This document shows, one piece after another, positions 49,595 to 59,664 of a stretch of DNA of 64,000 nucleotides. The DNA lies in contig NZ_CP061293.1 in assembly GCF_018687495.1 (NCBI RefSeq), forward strand, positions 558,001-622,000, written 5' to 3'. A program made the translations under genes and the position numbers. Position 1 is the first letter of the stretch. Each line of letters opens with the position of its first letter. Under the pieces are notes generated by a model. It ran no database searches, was not told the origin of the DNA, and was given only the letters and a program-made list of their open reading frames with translations. The DNA comes from Polynucleobacter sp. MWH-Svant-W18. Its GTDB lineage: Bacteria > Pseudomonadota > Gammaproteobacteria > Burkholderiales > Burkholderiaceae.

Positions 49595-49915
49595 ATGATG
49601 AAAGGTGGACTTGCTGGCCTCATGAAACAGGCCCAGCAGATGCAAGAGAAGATGAAGGTAGCGCAAGAGCAATTGGCTGCCCTTGAAGTTACTGGCCAAG
49701 CTGCTGGCTTAGTCAAAGTCACCATCTCTGGTAAATACGAAATGAAGCGTGTCCAGATTGAGCCAGGCGCAATGGACGATCGCGAGATGTTGGAAGACTT
49801 AATCGTCACTGCTTATACAGATGCTTTTAAGCAAGTAGAGGCAGCAAGCGCGCAAGTCATGTCCGGTGCCACGGCAGGGATGCCAATGCCTCCTGGCTTT
49901 AAGTTGCCGTTTTAA
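49595..49915 (+). CDS. ybaB: YbaB/EbfC nucleoid-associated protein
   Basis: Small DNA-binding protein that dimerises. The 106 residues have the YbaB core: [40 protein letters not shown] and [15 protein letters not shown]. The order dnaX-ybaB-recR is nearly universal in proteobacteria. It ends 3 nt before recR. Confidence 0.95.
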   Translation: MMKGGLAGLMKQAQQMQEKMKVAQEQLAALEVTGQAAGLVKVTISGKYEMKRVQIEPGAMDDREMLEDLIVTAYTDAFKQVEAASAQVMSGATAGMPMPPGFKLPF

Positions 49916-49918
49916 TTC

Positions 49919-50533
49919 ATGGCACGTCATGAAGCACCGGTAGATGCTCTGGGTCGATTGATCGAGGCCTTGCGCGTCTTGCCTGGAGTAGGGCCCAAGT
50001 CTGCGCAGCGCATGGCCTTCTATTTATTGCAACATGATCGTAATGGCGCAGCAGTACTTGCCCAATCCTTAGGTGAAGCAGTTGAGACTGTAGGTCACTG
50101 CGCACGTTGTAATACGTTTTCTGAAACCCAAATTTGTAGCACTTGCGCTGATGAGCGCCGTGATCCATCACTGCTCTGTATTGTCGAAACACCCGCTGAT
50201 CAAGTGATGGTGGAGCAGACACTGAGCTTTAAAGGGAATTACTTTGTGCTCATGGGCCGTCTCTCGCCACTCGATGGCATGGGCCCAAATGAAATTCATT
50301 TTGATCGTTTGCTGACGCGCATTGAAAATCCGGATACCGGTATTCCGATTCGGGAAGTGGTGTTAGCCACGAATTTCACCAGCGAAGGCGAGGCAACTGC
50401 CCATTACATTGGTGAGGTACTCAAGGCGAAGGGCATTAAAGTTACTCGTATCGCAAGGGGTATTCCGGTAGGGGGTGAGCTCGAATATGTTGATGCGGGC
50501 ACCCTCGCTAGAGCGTTGCTCGATCGACGTTAA
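49919..50533 (+). CDS. recR: Recombination protein RecR
   Basis: RecFOR-pathway protein that helps load RecA at gaps. The 204 residues contain the helix-hairpin-helix [17 protein letters not shown] (about 21-37), a zinc finger with Cys61, Cys64, Cys73 and Cys76 ([17 protein letters not shown]), and the Toprim [13 protein letters not shown]. It is the last gene of the dnaX-ybaB-recR group. A weak hairpin follows. Confidence 0.97.
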   Translation: MARHEAPVDALGRLIEALRVLPGVGPKSAQRMAFYLLQHDRNGAAVLAQSLGEAVETVGHCARCNTFSETQICSTCADERRDPSLLCIVETPADQVMVEQTLSFKGNYFVLMGRLSPLDGMGPNEIHFDRLLTRIENPDTGIPIREVVLATNFTSEGEATAHYIGEVLKAKGIKVTRIARGIPVGGELEYVDAGTLARALLDRR

Positions 50534-50634
50534 GAGTTTCAACGAGCCTAGTTTGTTGGGTTCATGACCACGTCACAAAACTAACTTAGTGTTGTAGATT
50601 TCCATCGCAATGGCTCTTCATGAATATTCTTCAG

Positions 50635-50660
50635 TGCTCATTCAAGAGCATCTTTTCTTG
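50635..50660 (+). terminator. Weak hairpin downstream of recR
   Basis: TGCTC (50635-50639) and GAGCA (50646-50650) pair across 6 nt and are followed by TCTTTTCTT. The stem is only 5 bp, so this is a modest candidate. Confidence 0.35.
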
Positions 50661-50720
50661 CCCTAAACCCGTTTTTTTGGGTCCAAATGAGCTGGAATAT
50701 CACAGATACCAGCAATTCTA

Positions 50721-50748
50721 GTAAATGAGATTCATTATCATTTACAAT
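50721..50748 (+). promoter_or_regulatory. Fur-like box upstream of the porin gene
   Basis: GTAAATGA at 50721-50728 and TCATTTAC at 50738-50745 are a perfect 8-bp inverted repeat with a 9-nt spacer that itself holds GATTCATTA. The central AATGAGATTCATTATCATT (50724-50742) fits the Fur 19-mer well. A -10-like TACAAT overlaps its right end (50743-50748). The start codon is 25 nt after the repeat. Confidence 0.75.
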
Positions 50749-50770
50749 CCTATCACTTTTAGAATTTCCT

Positions 50771-52198
50771 ATGCCAGCTACTATTCAATATTCCGCCACT
50801 GTTGTATTGCGAGGTAAGCGCTTATTTGCGATTGCCTTGCTAGGGGCGTTGATGGCTAGCATCTTCTCACCTGTGGCAAATGCAGTCTCGCCAGTGAGCG
50901 ATGAGCCGATTGTTGATAGTCAAGAAGCAGTATTGGGTGAGACCGAGCAGTGGAGTATTCATGGACAAGCGACTTACATTGCGCAACAGAAAAATAATTT
51001 CAACTCTCCTTACTATGGAGAGAACAGTCTCTTAAACAAATCTGAAGGTAGCGGTGGTAAGAGCTACTCTTTGAGCGCAACCGCATTTGTTGGTACTCGC
51101 CTGTGGGAAGGGGCTGAGGTTTACTGGAATGGTGAGATGTTTGAAGGCACTCCATTCGGTGGCCAGTTGACTGGTTTGGGTGGCTTTCAGAATGGTGAAT
51201 TACAAAAGGGTGCGTATGCTCCGCCGATCTATTACACCGCACGCGCATTTTTGCGTCAGACCTTTGGCTTAGGTGGCGGTAAAGAACATATTGAAAGTGA
51301 AGCCAATCAATTGTCAGGCAATCTGGATAAGAACCGTATTGTGGTGAGCTACGGTAAATTTGCCACCTTAGATTTCTTTGATGACAATACCTATAGCCAT
51401 GATGGCCGCACACAGTTTCAGAACTTTGCGATTTTCTCGATGGGCGCCTATGGCTACGCGGCGGACACCAAAGGCTATACCTACGGTGGTGTAGTCGAGT
51501 GGTATCAAGACAATTACATCTTGAAGTTCGCACGATTGGCGATGCCAACCGTGCCCAATACCGCTCAATTGGACTACTCGCTGTCTAAAGATTACAGCAA
51601 TCAAGTGGAGCTCACGCGTTCACATGAACTATGGGGTCAGCCTGGTGCGGTGAGAGGTTTGTTTTATCAACAGCGTGCTTTTATGGGTAATTACCAAAAC
51701 GCGATTAACCTGGCTCAGCAAACCAATTCACCGCCGCCGAATATTGTCAATGTGCGCCAAGCGGCAACCAATTCTTGGGGTTATGGCTTGAACTTGGAGC
51801 AAGCAATCACTGAGGATATTGGTGTGTTTGGTCGTTGGAGCTGGAATCCAGGAACTACAGAAACCCAAACACTCGATATTAGTAAGTCGCTTTCGGGTGG
51901 CTTGAGTATCAAGGGATCCTCTTGGTCAAGGCCAGATGACACCGTGGGTCTGGGCTTTGCCGTGAACGGTATCTCTGCCTCGCAAATTACTTATTTGCAA
52001 CAGGGCGGCATGACTGCGTTTATTGGTGATGGCAAGTTAAGCTACAAAACCGAACAAATTTTGGAGACCTATTACAGTGCTAAGGTCTATAAGGATCTCT
52101 ATCTTTCTGCGGACTATCAGCGCATTGCTAACCCCGCTTACAACTCAGCACGCGGCCCAGTCAATTTCTTTGGTATTCGGGCGCATATTGAGATGTAG
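50771..52198 (+). CDS. OprB/MnoP-like outer-membrane porin
   Basis: Outer-membrane porin of the OprB family, resembling the manganese porin (MnoP) branch. A signal peptide (cleavage after PVANA) is followed by the barrel's first strand WSIHGQATYIAQQKNNFNSP and YYGENSLLNKSEG, FLRQTFGLGGGKEHIESEANQ and QVELTRSHELWG, and the protein ends RGPVNFFGIRAHIEM, an aromatic-rich C-terminal strand. The first strand pattern is that of MnoP-like porins. The Fur-like box makes metal control likely. Calling it a Mn(II) porin is inference; sugar import is the alternative. Length 475. Confidence 0.75.
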   Translation: MPATIQYSATVVLRGKRLFAIALLGALMASIFSPVANAVSPVSDEPIVDSQEAVLGETEQWSIHGQATYIAQQKNNFNSPYYGENSLLNKSEGSGGKSYSLSATAFVGTRLWEGAEVYWNGEMFEGTPFGGQLTGLGGFQNGELQKGAYAPPIYYTARAFLRQTFGLGGGKEHIESEANQLSGNLDKNRIVVSYGKFATLDFFDDNTYSHDGRTQFQNFAIFSMGAYGYAADTKGYTYGGVVEWYQDNYILKFARLAMPTVPNTAQLDYSLSKDYSNQVELTRSHELWGQPGAVRGLFYQQRAFMGNYQNAINLAQQTNSPPPNIVNVRQAATNSWGYGLNLEQAITEDIGVFGRWSWNPGTTETQTLDISKSLSGGLSIKGSSWSRPDDTVGLGFAVNGISASQITYLQQGGMTAFIGDGKLSYKTEQILETYYSAKVYKDLYLSADYQRIANPAYNSARGPVNFFGIRAHIEM

Positions 52199-52247
52199 GT
52201 TCGCCGCAGCCGAAATCAGTGCGGTAGAGGACGGTTTATAAGTCCTT

Positions 52248-52314
52248 AATCCCTTTAGAATCAGATAGATAGGGATTGTCAAAATACTTACTTTTTTGCC
52301 TAGTACCCTATAAT
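52248..52314 (+). promoter_or_regulatory. Inverted repeat and -10-like element ahead of the efflux genes
   Basis: AATCCCT (52248-52254) and AGGGATT (52271-52277) form a 7-bp inverted repeat with a 16-nt spacer. A perfect TATAAT lies at 52309-52314 without a clear -35. The RND genes may therefore have their own promoter rather than depend on the porin promoter. Confidence 0.35.
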
Positions 52315-52378
52315 CGGCCTATTATTCCAATTAGATGTTTTTTGATAAATTCATCGTCTTTACCGATTTGAGTCACCT

Positions 52379-53845
52379 TTGATTAAAAGCAATAAAAACA
52401 ACAGCGGCCATACTTCTGTAACAGGTTTTTCTGTTCGGGTTTTTGCCTTCAGTTTTTGTTGCTTATGTGCCGTTCCGTCCCTCGCACAAAGTGGGGTTGG
52501 ATCGGTGCAGGTATTAACGAGCAGTGATGCGGTCATGACTCCGCCAACGACAGAATCCTATTTGCCAAAGGCGCCACCAGATAGAAGAATGCTGGCGGAT
52601 TCAAAAACGATTAATCAAAAAACCAGTCCCAATACTTTTGACTTACGTCAGTTGTGGAATGAGCTTCGTAGTAATAACCCACAACTCATTGCTGCACGTG
52701 AAACCTACTTAGCAGCAAAAGCAACGGTTCCACAAATTGCTGCACCAGACAATCCACAAGTCGGTTTGATTTGGTCTGGCATGCCTGTGGGCTCAGCATT
52801 TGCATTAGGAACTGCGGGTACTAACCCCGCTGGTAACAGTGGCTACTCATTTGCTCAGCCGATTAAGTTTCCGGGCAAGAAATCACTCGCTTCCGACATC
52901 GCAGATAAGGGCGCAGAAGCATTGCAAGCCCAGAATGAGAATCTCTATCTTCAGCTCGGCGCACAGTTATCAACCTTGTACTTCAGTACCTTGTCTGCAC
53001 AACGCCAATTACAAGTATTAAGTGACACGGTCATTCGTACTGAACTCATTAAGAATATTGCCAAGGCGCGTTACTCAAACCATGCGGCTGCTTACGTTGA
53101 GTATCTGAATGCTCAAGTGGCCCAAAGCTCTGCTGAGTCTGACAAGTTCATTCTTGAGAAACAATTAACGGTTGCCTATAAAAATATCAATGCACTGATT
53201 GGCCGTGATCCACGCGATAAGCTCATCCTTGCATCTGATCATGGCTTACGTGCCACGCAGGTACCTACCTTAATCGAGTTAGAGAACTACGCTGAAGGCG
53301 CCCACCCAGTGCTCAAAAGCTCTGGTTTGCAATTAGAAGCTGCCAAAAAAGGGGTAACGCTTGCGAAAACTGCCTACTTGCCTGACTTTCAGGTGGTGGC
53401 GAGCTCTTACACTCCCCGTGGACCATTTACCTCTAATAATGGCGCTGCTTACTATCAGTTTGAAGTGGACTTAGTGATTCCTTTGTACTTCTTTACCAAA
53501 GAGCGCTATGGGGTAGAGCAGGCGATGCGCAGCAAGGCGGCTGCTGAGGCTTCAGATATCTCTAATCGTCAGCAAGTCATTCTGGGCGTTGGCACTGCTT
53601 ATGCTGCATATGAGCAAGCCAAGCGCTATACCGAGTTCTTAAAAGATCGCCAAGTTCCTCAAGCTGAAGCTGCGTATCGTGTGGCCTTAGCTCAATATGC
53701 CTCTAACGGCGCAGGCTTTACGGATTTATTAACAGCACAAGTGCAATTGCGTAGCCTAGAAATTCAGCTCGCAATTGCCCAAAGTAATTTATTGCAATCC
53801 AAGGCAAATCTATTTGCTGCGGCTGGCAAAGATCCCATTGATTAG
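52379..53845 (+). CDS. TolC-family outer-membrane efflux protein
   Basis: Outer-membrane channel of a tripartite pump (CzcC/CusC type). The start is a TTG at 52379, the only usual start before the signal peptide (VRVFAFSFCCLCAVPSLAQ). The mature part has LRQLWNELRSNNPQLIAARE and the repeated ALAQYASNGAGFTDLLTAQVQ near the end, with long coiled-coil helices (NEALQAQNENLYLQLGAQL-type). Length 488. It is 11 nt upstream of the adaptor gene. The metal is not readable from this subunit. Confidence 0.88.
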   Translation: MIKSNKNNSGHTSVTGFSVRVFAFSFCCLCAVPSLAQSGVGSVQVLTSSDAVMTPPTTESYLPKAPPDRRMLADSKTINQKTSPNTFDLRQLWNELRSNNPQLIAARETYLAAKATVPQIAAPDNPQVGLIWSGMPVGSAFALGTAGTNPAGNSGYSFAQPIKFPGKKSLASDIADKGAEALQAQNENLYLQLGAQLSTLYFSTLSAQRQLQVLSDTVIRTELIKNIAKARYSNHAAAYVEYLNAQVAQSSAESDKFILEKQLTVAYKNINALIGRDPRDKLILASDHGLRATQVPTLIELENYAEGAHPVLKSSGLQLEAAKKGVTLAKTAYLPDFQVVASSYTPRGPFTSNNGAAYYQFEVDLVIPLYFFTKERYGVEQAMRSKAAAEASDISNRQQVILGVGTAYAAYEQAKRYTEFLKDRQVPQAEAAYRVALAQYASNGAGFTDLLTAQVQLRSLEIQLAIAQSNLLQSKANLFAAAGKDPID

Positions 53846-53856
53846 GTCATAGGCAT

Positions 53857-55104
53857 ATGTTCAAAAAATACTTAGACAAACTGAAGCCCTATCTAGAAAA
53901 GCTCCAACCCCTTGCGCATACTTTGCGCGAGAAGGGCATGCACTTCTATCGTCATGTTGATGGCTTGGCAAGAAAGTACTGGGCTCAACCCCGTTTTCGT
54001 CTGGTTTCTTATTTAATCATCGCTCTGATCCTTGGGGTGAATATTGGCAAGATGATTGCGCCTCCTGCACCGGATACCAGCGCCTCGAAGAAAGTGATTG
54101 ATGTAGAAAAAAACGGCATTATTAATATCAATTTACCGGGAGTTGTTTTATCGCCCGATAACTTTGAATTTATGCAAACTGCAGAAGGTTCTGCACCAAT
54201 GTATTTATCTGTGCCGGGCCGCTTAGCGTTCAATGCAGAGCGCTTAAAAGTCATCTCTGCAAGAGCACCAGGTCGAGTAGAGCGGATCTATGCTTTTGAC
54301 GGTGCCATCGTAAAAACAGGGCAAGCCTTAGCCGATTACTTCAGTCCTGATTATGTTTCTGCGCAAACTGAATTTATTCTTTCCTCCAAGATGGTTGCTG
54401 CTTTGCAAAAGAATCAAGTCAGCGGCTTGTATCAAGACGCACAGTCCACGGCAGAGGCGGCAGCAAACCATTTGCGTGTGCTCGGGGCGAGCAATGAAGA
54501 TATCAATCGCCTGCGCACTACTGGTCAAGCCTCCCCAACCTTTCCGATTCGGGCACCAATTGATGGTGTAGTCATTAAGCGTGCGGTTGATCCAGGCGCT
54601 TATCTCAATACCGGCGATATTTTGGCCACCATTGCCGATCCGAAGAACCTCTGGTTTTTAGGCAATGTGTACGAGCAAGATGTTGGGAAGATCAAAGTAG
54701 GGGATACTTTCCGTCTCAAAGTGGAGTCCTATCCCGATCGTGAATTTATCGCCAAAGCCAACTATGTTGGCGCTGCCATTGATCCAGTCACGCATGCGCT
54801 AGTGGTACGTTGTGAGATTGATAACAGCGATGGTCTGCTCAAGCCGGAGATGTTTGTGAGCGGTACTCTGGAGATTGGCAAAACCGAAGCGGTGGTTATT
54901 CCGACATCTGCTGTGATTCAGGGAAGAAATATCCGTTACGCCATTATTAAAACTGGCGATACTTCATTTAGTCGCCGTCCAATCTATGGCTTTGCTTTAA
55001 ATGCAAATGAATTTGCTGTAACCGATGGTTTAGAAGCGCACCAAACAGTTGTCACTAAAGGTGCTACCTTGCTAAACCAACGCTTCTTGCGCGAAGAAGA
55101 CTAA
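53857..55104 (+). CDS. RND periplasmic adaptor subunit (HlyD/CusB type)
   Basis: Membrane-fusion protein linking pump and outer-membrane channel. It has an unusually long cytoplasmic N-terminus (about 47 residues, KKYLDKLKPYLEKLQPLAHT), one membrane span (SYLIIALILGVNIGKMI), and a barrel-hairpin-barrel: RAPGRVERIYAFDGAIVKTG, FPIRAPIDGVVIKRAVDPG and a C-terminal HlyD domain. No Met- or His-rich metal-binding N-terminal domain was seen. It is 9 nt from the pump gene. Confidence 0.88.
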   Translation: MFKKYLDKLKPYLEKLQPLAHTLREKGMHFYRHVDGLARKYWAQPRFRLVSYLIIALILGVNIGKMIAPPAPDTSASKKVIDVEKNGIININLPGVVLSPDNFEFMQTAEGSAPMYLSVPGRLAFNAERLKVISARAPGRVERIYAFDGAIVKTGQALADYFSPDYVSAQTEFILSSKMVAALQKNQVSGLYQDAQSTAEAAANHLRVLGASNEDINRLRTTGQASPTFPIRAPIDGVVIKRAVDPGAYLNTGDILATIADPKNLWFLGNVYEQDVGKIKVGDTFRLKVESYPDREFIAKANYVGAAIDPVTHALVVRCEIDNSDGLLKPEMFVSGTLEIGKTEAVVIPTSAVIQGRNIRYAIIKTGDTSFSRRPIYGFALNANEFAVTDGLEAHQTVVTKGATLLNQRFLREED

Positions 55105-55113
55105 GGTTTTTTC

Positions 55114-58100
55114 ATGAATATTAATACCGTCCTGCGCCGACGCCTGCTGATTATTCTGTTGGCGATTGGCTTATTGATAGCTGGTATTCATAGCTTCTTA
55201 AAACTCCCTTTACAAGCTTATCCGGGCGTTGCACCATTGACAGTGCAAGCTATTGCTCAGTGGCCCGGTGCAAGTACGGCACAGATTGAGCAACAAATTA
55301 CCATTCCCGTCGAGAATGCCTTAGCGGGTATTGCTGGGGTGCAAGCATTCCGCTCCGTATCGCTATTTGGTTTATCAGTGGTGACGGTGAAGTTTAAAGA
55401 CGGTGAAGATAACTTTAAAGCCCGCCAGCTCATTAACAGTTCGCTGAACAATTTGAACTTACCTACGGGCGCCACCATTGCGATGAGTCCAGACTCTGAT
55501 GCAACGGGTGAGATCATGCGCTACGTCTTGCAAAGTGAGTATGCCTCTCCGATGGCACTCAAAACCTTGCAAGATTATGAGATTTACAAAGAGTTAAAGC
55601 ATATTCCAGGTGTGCCAGATATCTCCTCTTTTGGCGGCAAGACTCGCCAATATCAAATCATTATTAAACCGGGCAGCTTGCAGGCGAAAAATGTCACCTT
55701 GCAACAGTTGGTTGACGCGGTAACCAACTCCAACATTAACGTGGGTGGCGGTCTTCTACCCATTGGTGAGCAACAGTTGGTGGTCCGTGGCGTCGGCTTG
55801 CTGCAAAACGTTGATGACATTAAGCGTATTGTGCTGACTGTCAATAATGGTGTTGCTGTTCGCGTAGGTGATGTTGCGGATGTGGTGGTTGGCAATGCAT
55901 TACGTCAGGGCATGTTCCAGTATCAAAACAATCCGGATGCCGTAGAAGGTGTGGTTCTGCTAAAACGCGGTGAGAATGCCTCCGAAGTGCTCGATCGCGT
56001 TAAAGAGAAAATTAAAGAGATCAATCTTTCTATCTTGCCGCCTGGTATTGATATTTTCCCGTTTTACGACCGTCAAGTGCTTCTCGATATCACCTTAGAG
56101 ACTGTGAAGCACACACTATTCTTCGGTATCTCTTTGGTCTTGATCATTCTGTATATCTTCTTGGGTAATTTCAAAGCAGCAGCAGTGGTGGCTGCGGTGA
56201 TTCCACTAGCCTTGTGCGTGTCCTTTTTTAATATGGACCAATTTAAGGTCCCAGCCAATTTGATTTCTCTCGGAGCAATTGACTTCGGGGTGATCGTGGA
56301 TGCTGCGGTGATCGTGATGGAAAACGTCATGCGCCACCTCGAAGAAAGACGCACTAAGCTAAATCAAAGCATTGTGTTGGGTACCAGTGAAGTGCAGCGT
56401 GCGATGGTCTTTTCAACCGGCATCATCATTACCGCCTATTCACCTCTCTTTTTAATGGGCGGTGTGGAAGGCATCATCTTCCGCCCAATGGCATTCACTA
56501 TGGGCTTTGCATTGCTTGCCTCGATTATTTTGAGCTTGACCTTCGTGCCTACGATGATCTCGTATATCTTTAAGGAAGGTGAAGAGCACCATCCGCCGAA
56601 GTTTGTAGACAAGTTGTTGGTCCGCTATAAAAAGCTTTTACGCTATCTGGTGGATAGACCTAAACAAGTGTTGTTGACGGCTATTGGTGTCTTGCTTCTT
56701 ACAGTGGTGGGCGCTACACAGCTGGGTACCGAGTTCTTGCCTACTCTAGAAGAGAATAATTTGTGGATTCGGGTGACGCTACCAAACACCGTGGATTTGA
56801 AGTACTCCGTCGAGTTGGCCAATCAATTGCGTAATGAATTCAAGAACAATCCTGAAGTGAAGTATGTTTCAGTACAAATTGGTCGCCCCGATGATGGTAC
56901 TGACCCCACCGGCGTATTTAACCAAGAATATGGTATTTACTTTAAGTCACCACAGGATATGCCTCCTGGTGCAGGTAAGAAGCAGTTGATGAAGCGCCTT
57001 GAAAAGTACTTGGCGGGTATTCCGGGATTGGACTACACCTTCTCACAGTACATTCAAGATAACGTGAACGAGGCACTCTCAGGCGTTAAAGGCGAAAACT
57101 CCGTCAAAATTTTCGGCACAGACCTAGAGATATTAGATCGACAAGCACGGGATGTGATTAAGCAATTGCGCAAAGTGCCAGGCATTGCGGATGAAGGTAT
57201 CTTTACCGAGTTAGGGCAGCCAACTTTGAATGTTGAAATCGACCGAGAGAAGTGCGCGCGCTTTGGTATTAATGTCAACGATATCCAAACGCTCGTTGCT
57301 TACTCGATTGGTGGTGCGCCGATTACCAATATTCTAGAAAATGAAAAAACCTTTGGATTGGCAGTGCGACTCAATAAAGAAAGTCGTAATACGGTCGACT
57401 CCATTGAGCAACTTTTAATCGATACACCGGATGGTAGTCGCGTGCCCTTATCCATGGTCGCCAATGTGGCAGTGGCTGATGGCCCGTTTTACATCTACCG
57501 TGAATCTGGACGTCGTTATATCGCCGTTAAATTTAGCGTACGGGGTAGAGACCTTGGTAGCGCTGTAACTGAAGCGCAAAAATTGGTGAATGCCAACATC
57601 TCTTTACCAAGTGGTTATCGCATCACCTGGGATGGCCAGTTCAATCAGATGAAAGTAGCACAAAAGAAGCTGATGATGATCGTGCCTTTGACCTTGCTTG
57701 CGATTGCATTGCTGCTCTATAGTGCCTTTGGCAATTTCCGTGATGCTTTCATTGTGCTGTTGAACGTACCGTTTGCAGCGATTGGCGGCATTCTGATTCT
57801 GCTGCTCACTGGAGAAACCTTCAGTATTTCAGCCGGCATTGGATTCCTATCGCTCTTTGGAATTGCGATTCAAGACGGTGTGATTTTGATTTCTTATATC
57901 AATAAGCTCTCCAAGTCGGATCACCACTCCATTAAAGATACGATTGTCGAGGGCGCCTCCTTGCGGATGAGGCCGGTATTAATGACTGCACTCTTGGCGG
58001 GTCTAGGCCTTTTGCCAGCAGCGATGTCCCATGCGATTGGTTCTGAGGCACAACGCCCATTGGCGCTCGTCATTGTGGGTGGTATGGTGACAACGACCTT

Positions 58101-58167
58101 GCTTACCTTGCTTGTGCTCCCAGTACTCTATGCTTGGATCCGCTCGCGGGAGCATCGTTCGGCATAA
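55114..58167 (+). CDS. CzcA/CusA-type heavy-metal RND efflux pump
   Basis: Inner-membrane proton-driven metal exporter of 1017 residues. It has the RND pattern: LKLPLQAYPGVAPLTVQ-type start, then SLFGLSVVTVKFKDGEDNF, and TM4 with IDFGVIVDAAVIVMENVMRH. Here Asp390, Asp396 and Glu403 match the spacing of the proton-relay Asp402, Asp408 and Glu415 of CzcA. This marks the HME group that exports divalent ions (Co, Zn, Cd, Ni) rather than Cu/Ag. The gene cluster is CBA in order. The metal is not settled. Confidence 0.9.
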   Translation: MNINTVLRRRLLIILLAIGLLIAGIHSFLKLPLQAYPGVAPLTVQAIAQWPGASTAQIEQQITIPVENALAGIAGVQAFRSVSLFGLSVVTVKFKDGEDNFKARQLINSSLNNLNLPTGATIAMSPDSDATGEIMRYVLQSEYASPMALKTLQDYEIYKELKHIPGVPDISSFGGKTRQYQIIIKPGSLQAKNVTLQQLVDAVTNSNINVGGGLLPIGEQQLVVRGVGLLQNVDDIKRIVLTVNNGVAVRVGDVADVVVGNALRQGMFQYQNNPDAVEGVVLLKRGENASEVLDRVKEKIKEINLSILPPGIDIFPFYDRQVLLDITLETVKHTLFFGISLVLIILYIFLGNFKAAAVVAAVIPLALCVSFFNMDQFKVPANLISLGAIDFGVIVDAAVIVMENVMRHLEERRTKLNQSIVLGTSEVQRAMVFSTGIIITAYSPLFLMGGVEGIIFRPMAFTMGFALLASIILSLTFVPTMISYIFKEGEEHHPPKFVDKLLVRYKKLLRYLVDRPKQVLLTAIGVLLLTVVGATQLGTEFLPTLEENNLWIRVTLPNTVDLKYSVELANQLRNEFKNNPEVKYVSVQIGRPDDGTDPTGVFNQEYGIYFKSPQDMPPGAGKKQLMKRLEKYLAGIPGLDYTFSQYIQDNVNEALSGVKGENSVKIFGTDLEILDRQARDVIKQLRKVPGIADEGIFTELGQPTLNVEIDREKCARFGINVNDIQTLVAYSIGGAPITNILENEKTFGLAVRLNKESRNTVDSIEQLLIDTPDGSRVPLSMVANVAVADGPFYIYRESGRRYIAVKFSVRGRDLGSAVTEAQKLVNANISLPSGYRITWDGQFNQMKVAQKKLMMIVPLTLLAIALLLYSAFGNFRDAFIVLLNVPFAAIGGILILLLTGETFSISAGIGFLSLFGIAIQDGVILISYINKLSKSDHHSIKDTIVEGASLRMRPVLMTALLAGLGLLPAAMSHAIGSEAQRPLALVIVGGMVTTTLLTLLVLPVLYAWIRSREHRSA

Positions 58168-58215
58168 GTTGCGGTATTTCCTGAGCTAAATCCAAAATCA
58201 TTGGATAATTGAACG

Positions 58216-58989
58216 ATGCATATTTTGATCTCCAACGATGATGGCTATTTGGCTCCAGGCCTATTAGCCCTAGTAAACGCAGTGCGTCCATTGGGTCGTA
58301 TTACCGTGATTGCTCCAGAGCAAAATCACAGCGGCGCTTCTAACTCTTTAACCTTATCTAGACCCCTCTCGATTCATCGAGTGGCTGGTGGTGAGCGTGA
58401 TGGCTTCTTCTTCATCAACGGTACACCGACTGACTGTGTCCACGTGGCCATGACCGGTTTCTTAGACGAGAAGCCTGACCTTGTTATCTCTGGTATTAAT
58501 CAGGGTGAGAACATGGGTGAGGATGTGCTGTATTCAGGAACGGTCGCTGCCGCCATTGAGGGGGTGATGTTTGGTGTGCCCGGCATCGCATTTTCTCAAA
58601 TTGATCGGGGCTGGAATCGTATTGAAGATGCTGCCAAGGCTGCGCATGATGTTGTTGCACAAATGCTCGTTTCCAATCTGGCACGTGCTGAAGGTACAGC
58701 TACATTGCTCAACGTCAATATTCCGAATCGTCCTTATGCAGATTTGTATCGTTGGCGCGTGACCCGCTTGGGGAATCGTCATCACTCACAGCCGGTAGTA
58801 GTGCAAGATAGCCCGCGAGGCGAGAAGATCTATTGGATTGGTGCTGCAGGGCACGTCAAAGATAATTCTGAAGGCACTGATTTTCATGCGATTGACGATG
58901 GCTGCATTTCGATTACACCAATGCAATTGGATTTAAGTCATCACGCACGCTTAGCGGCGATGCGTGCTAACGGCTGGGATCGCGGTTGA
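58216..58989 (+). CDS. surE: 5'/3'-nucleotidase SurE
   Basis: Metal-dependent phosphatase acting on nucleoside monophosphates and polyphosphate. The 257 residues start [15 protein letters not shown] (the metal-binding Asp8-Asp9), then [29 protein letters not shown] and [20 protein letters not shown]. It overlaps the start of pcm by 4 nt, a typical arrangement. Confidence 0.97.
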   Translation: MHILISNDDGYLAPGLLALVNAVRPLGRITVIAPEQNHSGASNSLTLSRPLSIHRVAGGERDGFFFINGTPTDCVHVAMTGFLDEKPDLVISGINQGENMGEDVLYSGTVAAAIEGVMFGVPGIAFSQIDRGWNRIEDAAKAAHDVVAQMLVSNLARAEGTATLLNVNIPNRPYADLYRWRVTRLGNRHHSQPVVVQDSPRGEKIYWIGAAGHVKDNSEGTDFHAIDDGCISITPMQLDLSHHARLAAMRANGWDRG

Positions 58990-59642
58990 AGGCACCCATC
59001 GAGCGTTTTGCCGCTTATCGCCAAGCACTAGCAGCCAAAGTACATGCTAGCGGTGTAAAGCACGGTAAAACTTTAGAAGCGATTGCTACTGTACCGCGCC
59101 ATGCATTTATGGATGCCGGTTTACATGCACAAGCCTATGAAGATACGGCACTGCCGATCGGTCATGAGCAAACGATTTCTAAGCCATCGGTAGTAGCGCG
59201 CATGATTGAGCTATTGCATAAACCACGTCATCCATTGGGTAAGGTTTTAGAGATTGGTACTGGTTGCGGTTATCAAGCAGCGGTACTCAGTTTGCTAGCA
59301 GAAGAGGTGTACTCGATTGAACGGATTCGTCCTTTGCACGATATGGCTAGAGCAAAATTGCGCCCTTTTCGGATCAATAATCTGCGCCTCATTTATGGCG
59401 ATGGTATCTTGGGTCTACCCCTAGCTGCTCCCTTTGATGGAATCATTCTGGCCGCGGCGGGTTTAGGTATTCCAGACGCTTTATTGGATCAATTGGCGAT
59501 TGGCGGCCGTTTGGTTGCCCCAGTTGCCAAAAATGAGAAAGAGCAGCAGCTCATCATGGTCGAGCGGATGAGCTCCCAGCGCTATCAAAGAACTGTGCTG
59601 GACGAGGTCTTTTTTGTCCCCTTACAATCAGGGGTAGTGTGA
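58986..59642 (+). CDS. pcm: Protein-L-isoaspartate O-methyltransferase
   Basis: SAM-dependent repair enzyme for damaged Asp/Asn residues. The 218 residues have the SAM-binding [36 protein letters not shown] (motif before the SAM site), and GGRLVAPV. The start is TTG at 58986, which overlaps the surE stop (TTGA). GTG/TTG coupling is common here. Confidence 0.95.
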   Translation: MKAPIERFAAYRQALAAKVHASGVKHGKTLEAIATVPRHAFMDAGLHAQAYEDTALPIGHEQTISKPSVVARMIELLHKPRHPLGKVLEIGTGCGYQAAVLSLLAEEVYSIERIRPLHDMARAKLRPFRINNLRLIYGDGILGLPLAAPFDGIILAAAGLGIPDALLDQLAIGGRLVAPVAKNEKEQQLIMVERMSSQRYQRTVLDEVFFVPLQSGVV

Positions 59643-59664
59643 GATCAAGTGAGATCTATTCAGA

